In this document: in pieces, positions 1 through 10,738 of the stretch
How positions within the stretch are numbered: position 1 is the first letter of the stretch
Layout of the letters: each line of letters begins with the position of its first letter
NCBI GenBank assembly: GCA_964057225.1
Contig: OZ059896.1
Span: 4,402,001-4,466,000 of the forward strand
DNA from: Auanema rhodensis
Taxonomy: Eukaryota > Nematoda > Chromadorea > Rhabditida > Rhabditidae
Reading direction: 5' to 3'
DNA: 64,000 bases
Notes under the pieces: generated by a model
Databases searched by the model: none
The model's input: only the letters and a program-made list of their open reading frames with translations
What the model was told of the DNA's origin: nothing
Translations under genes and position numbers: made by a program

Positions 1-22
1 AAAGTTCACGTAAATTTCAAAG

Positions 23-37
23 TCATGGTTACCATGA
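23..37. other. 15-bp dyad TCATGGT-T-ACCATGA
   Basis: A perfect inverted repeat with 7-bp arms around one central base, seen in nearly every A37 monomer. The inner 13 bp (24-36) are almost invariant across the array, with rare exceptions near 27136 (C33G). The frequent A37C change removes only the outermost pair. T23A (six monomers, for example 27457 and 31327) removes the same pair from the other side. Dyads like this can extrude as cruciforms or be bound by dimeric proteins. Neither is shown by the sequence. Confidence 0.75.
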
Positions 38-46
38 ACCAATATC

Positions 47-99
47 AATAAAAATTTGTTTTTAGACTAATATGGACATGGGGAATCTAATTTTGAAAA
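47..99. other. A/T-tract half of the monomer with AATAAA hexamer
   Basis: This region holds AATAAA (47-52), AAAAA (50-54), TTTTT (59-63) and the TTTTGAAAA dyad (91-99). The tracts cluster in one half of the monomer, while the CpG and CACGTG sites lie mostly in the other. A-tracts affect bending and nucleosome placement. AATAAA resembles a polyadenylation signal, but in such AT-rich DNA it may be chance. Confidence 0.4.
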
Positions 100-115
100 C
101 CGCATCTCTTTATCT

Positions 116-125
116 TTCACGTGAA
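116..125. other. TTCACGTGAA palindrome with CACGTG core (site 2)
   Basis: A perfect 10-bp palindrome whose core CACGTG (118-123) matches the general bHLH E-box or plant G-box. It overlaps one CpG. About 59 of 363 monomers by eye lose it through C120A (AAGTG). Five lose it through C120T, all between 56.3 and 62.6 kb. Three lose it through C118G (near 38481, 43933 and 47981). Binding by any factor is inference only. Confidence 0.6.
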
Positions 126-141
126 GCGAGTTACATACCAA

Positions 142-158
142 GTGCACATCACGTGTAC
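142..158. other. Imperfect 17-bp dyad GTGCACATCACGTGTAC with CACGTG core (site 3)
   Basis: Six of eight base pairs match around the centre at 150. It combines GTGCAC (142-147), CACGTG (150-155) and TGTACA (154-159). The main variants are C150A (about 21 monomers), A148T, A148G and C145A. C150A destroys the CACGTG core. A148G (48392, 49624 and 51384 monomers) creates an additional CACGT directly upstream of it. Confidence 0.55.
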
Positions 159-160
159 AT

Positions 161-178
161 TTAATTAGCATAAATTAA
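161..178. other. TTAATT/AATTAA inverted repeat across the monomer junction
   Basis: Six-base arms at 161-166 and 173-178 flank a 6-base loop (AGCATA). The second arm spans the junction between neighbouring monomers at the phase used here. T175G, which marks the edge domains of the window, breaks one arm pair. Confidence 0.5.
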
Positions 179-1584
179 AGTTCACGTAAATTTCAAAGTC
201 ATGGTTACCATGCACCAATATTAATAAAAATTTGTTTTTAGACTAATATGGACATGGGGAATCTAATTTTGAAAACCGCATCTCTTTATCTTTCACGTGA
301 AGCGAGTTACATACCAAGTGCACATCACGTGTACATTTAATTAGCATAAATTAAAGTTCACGTAAATTTCAAAGTCATGGTTACCATGAACCAATATCAA
401 TAAAAATTTGTTTTTAGACTAATATGGACATGGGGAATCTAATTTTGAAAACCGCATCTCTTTATCTTTCACGTGAAGCGAGTTACATACCAAGTGCACA
501 TCACGTGTACATTTAATTAGCATAAATTAAAGTTCACGTAAATTTCAAAGTCATGGTTACCATGAACCAATATCAATAAAAATTTGTTTTTAGACTAATA
601 TGGACATGGGGAATCTAATTTTGAAAATCGCATCTCTTTATCTTTTACGTGAAGCGAGTTACATACCAAGTGCACATCACGTGTACATTTAATTAGCATA
701 AATTAAAGTTCACGTAAATTTCAAAGTCATGGTTACCATGAACCAATATCAATAAAAATTTGTTTTTAGACTAATATGGACATGGGGAATCTAATTTTGA
801 AAACCGCATCTCTTTATCTTTCACGTGAAGCGAGTTACATACCAAGTGCACATCACGTGTACATTTAATTAGCATAAATTAAAGTTCACGTAAATTTCAA
901 AGTCATGGTTACCATGCACCAATATTAATAAAAATTTGTTTTTAGACTAATATGGACATGGGGAATCTAATTTTGAAAACCGCATCTCTTTATCTTTCAC
1001 GTGAAGCGAGTTACATACCAAGTGCACATCACGTGTACATTTAATTAGCATAAATTAAAGTTCACGTAAATTTCAAAGTCATGGTTACCATGAACCAATA
1101 TCAATAAAAATTTGTTTTTAGACTAATATGGACATGGGGAATCTAATTTTGAAAACCGCATCTCTTTATCTTTCACGTGAAGCGAGTTACATACCAAGTG
1201 CACATCACGTGTACATTTAATTAGCATAAATTAAAGTTCACGTAAATTTCAAAGTCATGGTTACCATGAACCAATATCAATAAAAATTTGTTTTTAGACT
1301 AATATGGACATGGGGAATCTAATTTTGAAAATCGCATCTCTTTATCTTTCACGTGAAGCGAGTTACATACCAAGTGCACATCACGTGTACATTTAATTAG
1401 CATAAATTAAAGTTCACGTAAATTTCAAAGTCATGGTTACCATGAACCAATATCAATAAAAATTTGTTTTTAGACTAATATGGACATGGGGAATCTAATT
1501 TTGAAAACCGCATCTCTTTATCTTTCACGTGAAGCGAGTTACATACCAAGTGCACATCACGTGTACATTTAATTAGCATAAATT
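177..1584. repeat. 4-monomer tandem duplication (2 x 704 bp)
   Basis: Monomers at 177, 353, 529 and 705 follow the order C37/T46, consensus, C100T, consensus. The same order recurs at 881, 1057, 1233 and 1409. The monomer at 529 carries a private C118T (TTTTACG). These monomers are among the closest to consensus in the window. Confidence 0.75.
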
Positions 1585-4576
1585 AAAGTTCACGTAAATT
1601 TCAAAGTCATGGTTACCATGAACCAATATCAATAAAAATTTGTTTTTAGACTAATATGGACATGGGGAATCTAATTTTGAAAACCGCATCTCTTTATCTT
1701 TCACGTGAAGCGAGTTACATACCAAGTGCACATCACGTGTACATTTAATTAGCATAAATTAAAGTTCACGTAAATTTCAAAGTCATGGTTACCATGAACC
1801 AATATCAATAAAAATTTGTTTTTAGACTAATATGGACATGGGGAATCTAATTTTGAAAACCGCATCTCTTTATCTTTCACGTGAAGCGAGTTACATACCA
1901 AGTGCACATCACGTGTACATTTAATTAGCATAAATTAAAGTTCACGTAAATTTCAAAGTCATGGTTACCATGCACCAATATTAATAAAAATTTGTTTTTA
2001 GACTAATATGGACATGGGGAATCTAATTTTGAAAACCGCATCTCTTTATCTTTCACGTGAAGCGAGTTACATACCAAGTGCACATCACGTGTACATTTAA
2101 TTAGCATAAATTAAAGTTCACGTAAATTTCAAAGTCATGGTTACCATGAACCAATATCAATAAAAATTTGTTTTTAAACTAATATGGACATGGGGAATCT
2201 AATTTTGAAAACCGCATCTCTTTATCTTTCACGTGAAGCGAGTTACATACCAAGTGCACATAACGTGTACATTTAAATAGCATAAATTAAAGTTCACGTA
2301 AATTTCAAAGTCATGGTTACCATGCACCAATATCAATAAAAATTTGTTTTTAGACTAATATGGACATGGAGAATCTAATTTTGAAAACCGCATCTCTTTA
2401 TCTTTCACGTGAAGCGAGTTACATACCAAGTGCACATCACGTGTACACTTAATTAGCATAAATTAAAGTTCACGTAAATTTCAAAGTCATGGTTACCATG
2501 AACCAATATCAATAAAAATTTGTTTTTAGACTAATATGGACATGGGGAATCTAATTTTGAAAACCGCATCTCTTTATCTTTCACGTGAAGCGAGTTACAT
2601 ACCAAGTGCACATCACGTGTACATTTAATTAGCATAAATTAAAGTTCACGTAAATTTCAAAGTCATGGTTACCATGCACCAATATTAATAAAAATTTGTT
2701 TTTAGACTAATATGGACATGGGGAATCTAATTTTGAAAACCGCATCTCTTTATCTTTCACGTGAAGCGAGTTACATACCAAATGCACATCACGTGTACAT
2801 TTAATTAGCATAAATTAAAGTTCACGTAAATTTCAAAGTCATGGTTACCATGAACCAATATCAATAAAAATTTGTTTTTAGACTAATATGGACATGGGGA
2901 ATCTAATTTTGAAAATCGCATCTCTTTATCTTTCACGTGAAGCGAGTTACATACCAAGTGCACATCACGTGTACATTTAATTAGCATAAATTAAAGTTCA
3001 CGTAAATTTCAAAGTCATGGTTACCATGAACCAATATCAATAAAAATTTGTTTTTAGACTAATATGGACATGGGGAATCTAATTTTGAAAACCGCATCTC
3101 TTTATCTTTCACGTGAAGCGAGTTACATACCAAGTGCACATCACGTGTACATTTAATTAGCATAAATTAAAGTTCACGTAAATTTCAAAGTCATGGTTAC
3201 CATGAACCAATATCAATAAAAATTTGTTTTCAGACTAATTTGGACATGGGGAATCTAATTTTGAAAACCGCATCTCTTTATCTTTCAAGTGAAGCGAGTT
3301 ACATACCAAGTGCACATCACGTGTACATTTAATTAGCATAAATTAAAGTTCACGTAAATTTCAAAGTCATGGTTACCATGAACCAATATCGATAAAAATT
3401 TGTTTTTAAACTAATATGGACATGGGGAATCTAATTTTGAAAACCGCATCTCTTTATCTTTCACGTGAAGCGAGTTACATACCAAGTGCACATCACGTGT
3501 ACATTTAATTAGCATAAATTAAAGTTCACGTAAATTTCAAAGTCATGGTTACCATGCACCAATATCAATAAAAATTTGTTTTTAGACTAATATGGACATG
3601 GAGAATCTAATTTTGAAAACCGCATCTCTTTATCTTTCACGTGAAGCGAGTTACATACCAAGTGCACATCACGTGTACACTTAATTAGCATAAATTAAAG
3701 TTCACGTAAATTTCAAAGTCATGGTTACCATGCACCAATATCAATAAAAATTTGTTTTTAGACTAATATGGACATGGGGAATCTAATTTTGAAAACCGCA
3801 TCTCTTTATCTTTCAAGTGAAGCGAGTTACATACCAAGTGCACATCACGTGTACACTTAATTAGCATAAATTAAAGTTCACGTAAGTTTCAAAGTCATGG
3901 TTACCATGCACCAATATCAATAAAAATTTGTTTTTAGACTAATATGGACATGGGGAATCTAATTTTGAAAACCGCATCTCTTTATCTTTCAAGTGAAGCG
4001 AGTTACATACCAAGTGCACATCACGTGTACATTTAATTAGCATAAATTAAAGTTCACGTAAATTTCAAAGTCATGGTTACCATGCACCAATATCAATAAA
4101 AATTTGTTTTTAGACTAATATGGACATGGAGAATCTAATTTTGAAAACCGCATCTCTTTATCTTTCACGTGAAGCGAGTTACATACCAAGTGCACATCAC
4201 GTGTACATTTAATTAGCATAAATTAAAGTTCACGTAAATTTCAAAGTCATGGTTACCATGCACCAATATCAATAAAAATTTGTTTTTAGACTAATATGAA
4301 CATGGGGAATCTAATTTTGAAAACCGCATCTCTTTATCTTTCACGTGAAGCGAGTTACATACCAAGTGCACATAACGTGTACATTTAATTAGCATAAATT
4401 AAAGTTCACGTAAATTTCAAAGTCATGGTTACCATGCACCAATATCAATAAAAATTTGTTTTTAGACTAATATGGACATGGGGAATCTAATTTTGAAAAC
4501 CGCATCTCTTTATCTTTCACGTGAAGCGAGTTACATACCAAGTGCACATCACGTGTACATTTAATTAGCATAAATT
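1585..4576. repeat. Mixed-order monomers, left edge domain
   Basis: Seventeen 176-bp monomers without a clear long repeated order. Notable members are 2113 (A65 with C150A and a private T166A), 3169 (C63 and T72 with A120), 3345 (A47G with A65), and 3521-4048, a run of C37 monomers carrying C160 and A120. Several types used in later HORs first appear here one at a time, so this may be an older, more scrambled part of the array. Confidence 0.7.
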
Positions 4577-5282
4577 AAAGTTCACGTAAATTTCAAAGTC
4601 ATGGTTACCATGCACCAATATCAATAAAAATTTGTTTTTAGACTAATATGAACATGGGGAATCTAATTTTGAAAACCGCATCTCTTTATCTTTCACGTGA
4701 AGCGAGTTACATACCAAGTGCACATAACGTGTACATTTAATTAGCATAAATTAAAGTTCACGTAAATTTCAAAGTCATGGTTACCATGAACCAATATCAA
4801 TAAAAATTTGTTTTCAGACTAATTTGGACATGGGGAATCTAATTTTGAAAACCGCATCTCTTTATCTTTCACGTGAAGCGAGTTACATACCAAGTGCACA
4901 TCACGTGTACATTTAATCAGCATAAATTAAAGTTCAAGTAAATTTCAAAGTCATGGTTACCATGAACCAATATCAATAAAAATTTGTTTTTAAACTAATA
5001 TGGACATGGGGAATCTAATTTTGAAAACCGCATCTCTTTATCTTTCACGTGAAGCGAGTTACATACCTAGTGCACATCACGTGTACATTTAATTAGCATA
5101 AATTAAAGTTCACGTAAATTTCAAAGTCATGGTTACCATGAACCAATATCAATAAAAATTTTTTTTTTTAGACTAATATGGACATGGGGAATCTAATTTT
5201 GAAAATCGCATCTCTTTATCTTTCACGTGAAGCGAGTTACATACCAAGTGCACATCACGTGTACATTTAATTAGCATAAATT
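4577..5282. repeat. First pass of the HOR motif order
   Basis: The four monomers at 4577, 4753, 4929 and 5105 show A75+A150, C63+T72, A65+T140, then a C100T monomer with altered base 58. This is the same order as 8627-9330 and 11795-12498. The 18-monomer HOR motif therefore already begins here, 3 kb before the first complete copy. Confidence 0.7.
5105..5282. repeat. 178-bp length variant with expanded T run
   Basis: The only monomer longer than 176 bp. The usual TTTGTTTTT (55-63) is replaced by eleven Ts around 5159-5169, so G58 is lost and two bases are gained. By its place in the HOR order it corresponds to the G58C monomers (9155, 12323, 16019), which suggests replication slippage after loss of G58. 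Confidence 0.85.
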
Positions 5283-6514
5283 AAAGTTCACGTAAATTTC
5301 AAAGTCATGGTTACCATGAACCAATATCAATAAAAATTTGTGTTTAGACTAATATGGACATGGGGAATCTAATTTTGAAAACCGCATCTCTTTATCTTTC
5401 ACGTGAAGCGAGTTACATACCAAGTGCACATCACGTGTACATTTAATTAGCATAAAGTAAAGTTCACGTAAATTTCAAAGTCATGGTTACCATGCACCAA
5501 TATCAATAAAAATTTGTTTTTAGACTAATATGGACATGGGGAATCTAATTTTGAAAATCGCATCTCTTTATCTTTCACGTGAAGCGAGTTACATACCAAG
5601 TGCACATCACGTGTACATTTAATTAGCATAAATTAAAGTTCACGTAAATTCCAAAGTCATGGTTACCATGAACCAATATCAATAAAAATTTGTTTTTAGA
5701 CTAATATGGACATGGGGAATCTAATTTTGAAAACCGCATCTCTTTATCTTTCACGTGAAGCGAGTTACATACCAAGTGCACATCACGTGTACATTTAATT
5801 AGCATAAATTAAAGTTCACGTAAATTTCAAAGTCATGGTTACCATGCACCAATATTAATAAAAATTTGTTTTTAGACTAATATGGACATGGGGAATCTAA
5901 TTTTGAAAACCGCATCTCTTTATCTTTCACGTGAAGCGAGTTACATACCAAGTGCACATCACGTGTACATTTAATTAGCATAAATTAAAGTTCACGTAAA
6001 TTTCAAAGTCATGGTTACCATGCACCAATATCAATAAAAATTTGTTTTTAGACTAATATGGACATGGAGAATCTAATTTTGAAAACCGCATCTCTTTATC
6101 TTTCACGTGAAGCGAGTTACATACCAAGTGCACATCACGTGTACATTTAATTAGCATAAATTAAAGTTCACGTAAATTTCAAAGTCATGGTTACCATGCA
6201 CCAATATCAATAAAAATTTGTTTTTAGACTAATATGGACATGGGGAATCTAATTTTGAAAACCGCAGCTCTTTATCTTTCACGTGAAGCGAGTTACATAC
6301 CAAGTGCACATCACGTGTACACTTAATTAGCATAAATTAAAGTTCACGTAAATTTCAAAGTCATGGTTACCATGCACCAATATCAATAAAAATTTGTTTT
6401 TAGACTAATATGGACATGGGGAATCTAATTTTGAAAACCGCATCTCTTTATCTTTCAAGTGAAGCGAGTTACATACCAAGTGCACATCACGTGTACATTT
6501 AATTAGCATAAATT
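5283..6514. repeat. Left flanking 7-monomer segment, duplicated at 18483
   Basis: The barcode order is T60G+T175G, C37+C100T, consensus, C37+T46, A82, C160, A120. The identical order occurs at 18483-19714, exactly 13,200 bp (75 monomers) downstream. The two copies bracket the 18-monomer HOR domain. The left copy has private changes, for example T17C near 5651 and T105G near 6267. Confidence 0.75.
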
Positions 6515-7570
6515 AAAGTTCACGTAAATTTCAAAGTCATGGTTACCATGCACCAATATCAATAAAAATTTGTTTTTAGACTAATATGGACATGGGGAAT
6601 CTAATTTTGAAAACCGCATCTCTTTATCTTTCACGTGAAGCGAGTTACATACCAAGTGCACATCACGTGTACATTTAATTAGCATAAATTAAAGTTCACG
6701 TAAATTTCAAAGTCATGGTTACCATGCACCAATATCAATAAAAATTTGTTTTTAGACTAATATGAACATGGGGAATCTAATTTTGAAAACCGCATCTCTT
6801 TATCTTTCAAGTGAAGCGAGTTACATACCAAGTGCACATCACGTGTACATTTAATTAGCATAAATTAAAGTTCACGTAAATTTCAAAGTCATGGTTACCA
6901 TGCACCAATATGAATAAAAATTTGTTTTTAGACTAATATGGACATGGGGAATCTAATTTTGAAAACCGCATCTCTTTATCTTTCACGTGAAGCGAGTTAC
7001 ATACCAAGTGCACATCACGTGTACATTTAATTAGCATAAATTAAAGTTCACGTAAATTTCAAAGTCATGGTTACCATGCACCAATATCAATAAAAATTTG
7101 TTTTTAGACTAATATGAACATGGGGAATCTAATTTTGAAAACCGCATCTCTTTATCTTTCACGTGAAGCGAGTTACATACCAAGTGCACATAACGTGTAC
7201 ATTTAATTAGCATAAATTAAAGTTCACGTAAATTTCAAAGTCATGGTTACCATGCACCAATATCAATAAAAATTTCTTTTTAGACTAATATGGACATGGG
7301 GAATCTAATTTTGAAAATCGCATCTCTTTATCTTTCACGTGAAGCGAGTTACATACCTAGTGCACATCACGTGTACATTTAATTAGCATAAATTAAAGTT
7401 CACGTAAATTTCAAAGTCATGGTTACCATGAACCAATATCAATAAAAATTTCTTTTTAGACTAATATGGACATGGGGAATCTAATTTTGAAAATCGCATC
7501 TCTTTATCTTTCACGTGAAGCGAGTTACATACCAAGTGCACATCACGTGTACATTTAATTAGCATAAATT
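6515..7570. repeat. Six monomers leading into HOR copy 1
   Basis: The order is C37 consensus, A75+A120, C46G (private, near 6911), A75+A150, G58C+T140, G58C+C100T. Apart from the private change this resembles 9683-10738, the tail of HOR copy 1. This stretch is therefore likely a partial HOR copy fused to the left flank. Confidence 0.6.
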
Positions 7571-10500
7571 AAAGTTCACGTAAATTTCAAAGTCATGGTT
7601 ACCATGAACCAATATCAATAAAAATTTGTGTTTAGACTAATATGGACATGGGGAATCTAATTTTGAAAACCGCATCTCTTTATCTTTCACGTGAAGCGAG
7701 TTACATACCAAGTGCACATCACGTGTACATTTAATTAGCATAAAGTAAAGTTCACGTAAATTTCAAAGTCATGGTTACCATGCACCAATATCAATAAAAA
7801 TTTGTTTTTAGACTAATATGGACATGGGGAATCTAATTTTGAAAATCGCATCTCTTTATCTTTCACGTGAAGCGAGTTACATACCAAGTGCACATCACGT
7901 GTACATTTAATTAGCATAAATTAAAGTTCACGTAAATTTCAAAGTCATGGTTACCATGAACCAATATCAATAAAAATTTGTTTTTAGACTAATATGGACA
8001 TGGGGAATCTAATTTTGAAAACCGCATCTCTTTATCTTTCACGTGAAGCGAGTTACATACCAAGTGCACATCACGTGTACATTTAATTAGCATAAATTAA
8101 AGTTCACGTAAATTTCAAAGTCATGGTTACCATGAACCAATATCAATAAAAATTTGTTTTTAGACTAATATGGACATGGGGAATCTAATTTTGAAAAACG
8201 CATCTCTTTATCTTACACGTGAAGCGAGTTACATACCAAGTGCACATCACGTGTACATTTAATTAGCATAAATTAAAGTTCACGTAAATTTCAAAGTCAT
8301 GGTTACCATGCACCAATATTAATAAAAATTTGTTTTTAGACTAATATGGACATGGGGAATCTAATTTTGAAAACCGCATCTCTTTATCTTTCACGTGAAG
8401 CGAGTTACATACCAAGTGCACATCACGTGTACATTTAATTAGCATAAATTAAAGTTCACGTAAATTTCAAAGTCATGGTTACCATGCACCAATATCAATA
8501 AAAATTTGTTTTTAGACTAATATGGACATGGGGAATCTAATTTTGAAAACCGCATCTCTTTATCTTTCAAGTGAAGCGAGTTACATACCAAGTGCACATC
8601 ACGTGTACATTTAATTAGCATAAATTAAAGTTCACGTAAATTTCAAAGTCATGGTTACCATGCACCAATATCAATAAAAATTTGTTTTTAGACTAATATG
8701 AACATGGGGAATCTAATTTTGAAAACCGCATCTCTTTATCTTTCACGTGAAGCGAGTTACATACCAAGTGCACATAACGTGTACATTTAATTAGCATAAA
8801 TTAAAGTTCACGTAAATTTCAAAGTCATGGTTACCATGAACCAATATCAATAAAAATTTGTTTTCAGACTAATTTGGACATGGGGAATCTAATTTTGAAA
8901 TTCGCATCTCTTTATCTTTCAAGTGAAGCGAGTTACATACCAAGTGCACATCACGTGTACATTTAATTAGCATAAATTAAAGTTCACGTAAATTTCAAAG
9001 TCATGGTTACCATGAACCAATATCAATAAAAATTTGTTTTTAAACTAATATGGACATGGGGAATCTAATTTTGAAAACCGCATCTCTTTATCTTTCACGT
9101 GAAGCGAGTTACATACCTAGTGCACATCACGTGTACATTTAATTAGCATAAATTAAAGTTCACGTAAATTTCAAAGTCATGGTTACCATGAACCAATATC
9201 AATAAAAATTTCTTTTTAGACTAATATGGACATGGGGAATCTAATTTTGAAAATCGCATCTCTTTATCTTTCACGTGAAGCGAGTTACATACCAAGTGCA
9301 CATCACGTGTACATTTAATTAGCATAAATTAAAGTTCACGTAAATTTCAAAGTCATGGTTACCATGAACCAATATCAATAAAAATTTGTGTTTAGACTAA
9401 TATGGACATGGGGAATCTAATTTTGAAAACCGCATCTCTTTATCTTTCACGTGAAGCGAGTTACATACCAAGTGCACATCACGTGTACATTTAATTAGCA
9501 TAAAGTAAAGTTCACGTAAATTTCAAAGTCATGGTTACCATGCACCAATATCAATAAAAATTTGTTTCTAGACTAATATGGACATGGGGAATCTAATTTT
9601 GAAAATCGCATCTCTTTATCTTTCACGTGAAGCGAGTTACATACCAAGTGCACATCACGTGTACATTTAATTAGCATAAATTAAAGTTCACGTAAATTTC
9701 AAAGTCATGGTTACCATGAACCAATATCAATAAAAATTTGTTTTTAGACTAATATGGACATGGGGAATCTAATTTTGAAAACCGCATCTCTTTATCTTTC
9801 ACGTGAAGCGAGTTACATACCAAGTGCACATCACGTGTACATTTAATTAGCATAAATTAAAGTTCACGTAAATTTCAAAGTCATGGTTACCATGCACCAA
9901 TATCAATAAAAATTTGTTTTTAGACTAATATGAACATGGGGAATCTAATTTTGAAAACCGCATCTCTTTATCTTTCAAGTGAAGCGAGTTACATACCAAG
10001 TGCACATCACGTGTACATTTAATTAGCATAAATTAAAGTTCACGTAAATTTCAAAGTCATGGTTACCATGCACCAATATCAATAAAAATTTGTTTTTAGA
10101 CTAATATGGACATGGGGAATCTAATTTTGAAAACCGCATCTCTTTATCTTTCACGTGAAGCGAGTTACATACCAAGTGCACATCACGTGTACATTTAATT
10201 AGCATAAATTAAAGTTCACGTAAATTTCAAAGTCATGGTTACCATGCACCAATATCAATAAAAATTTGTTTTTAGACTAATATGAACATGGGGAATCTAA
10301 TTTTGAAAACCGCATCTCTTTATCTTTCACGTGAAGCGAGTTACATACCAAGTGCACATAACGTGTACATTTAATTAGCATAAATTAAAGTTCACGTAAA
10401 TTTCAAAGTCATGGTTACCATGCACCAATATCAATAAAAATTTCTTTTTAGACTAATATGGACATGGGGAATCTAATTTTGAAAATCGCATCTCTTTATC

Positions 10501-10738
10501 TTTCACGTGAAGCGAGTTACATACCTAGTGCACATCACGTGTACATTTAATTAGCATAAATTAAAGTTCACGTAAATTTCAAAGTCATGGTTACCATGAA
10601 CCAATATCAATAAAAATTTCTTTTTAGACTAATATGGACATGGGGAATCTAATTTTGAAAATCGCATCTCTTTATCTTTCACGTGAAGCGAGTTACATAC
10701 CAAGTGCACATCACGTGTACATTTAATTAGCATAAATT
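7571..10738. repeat. 18-monomer HOR copy 1 (3,168 bp)
   Basis: Eighteen monomers beginning with T60G+T175G (G at 7630). Key members are A100+A117 (8099), C37+T46 (8275), A75+A150 (8627), T99+T100 with C63 (8803), A65+T140 (8979), a second T60G monomer (9331), C62 (9507), and paired G58C monomers (10387, 10563). Rare double variants such as A100+A117 and T99+T100 recur exactly 3,168 bp later in copy 2, so this is a true HOR and not chance reuse. Confidence 0.88.

Larger units (their letters stand above)
1..176. repeat. Reference satellite monomer, 176 bp
   Basis: This first monomer matches the array majority and sets the numbering used elsewhere. It has 30 C and 26 G, so 31.8% GC. It holds five CpG sites (9, 101, 120, 127, 152), three CACGT cores (7, 118, 150), a 15-bp dyad (23-37), A/T tracts between 50 and 99, and an AATAAA hexamer at 47. 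The common polymorphic sites are 37 (A/C), 46 (C/T), 58, 60, 65 (G/A), 75 (G/A), 79, 82, 93 (all four bases), 100 (C/T), 120 (C/A), 140 (A/T), 150 (C/A), 160 (T/C) and 175 (T/G). Roughly half the monomers have A37 and half C37, the two broadest classes. The true biological start of the repeat is unknown; this phase is a convenience. Confidence 0.95.

Noticed and set aside
47-52. AATAAA as a functional polyadenylation signal in every monomer
   Set aside because: The DNA is about 68% A+T and the hexamer lies next to an A tract. No transcript evidence can be read from the sequence.
60-83. Relationship to the Arabidopsis 178-bp centromere repeat through GACTAATATGGACATGG
   Set aside because: A short resemblance to what I recall of that repeat, with no convincing similarity elsewhere. 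A BLAST search against plant satellites would decide.
116-155. CACGTG sites as promoters or enhancers of genes
   Set aside because: No gene is present within 64 kb. A chromatin-binding role is possible, but a promoter call is unsupported.
1-176. CENP-B box
   Set aside because: I looked for the TTCG....A..CGGG core on both strands of the consensus and found no match. GAAAACCGC at 95-103 is only superficially similar.
1-176. Honeybee 176-bp AluI satellite
   Set aside because: The length agrees, but the consensus has no AluI site (AGCT); only one private variant near 6266 creates it. Length alone is not evidence.
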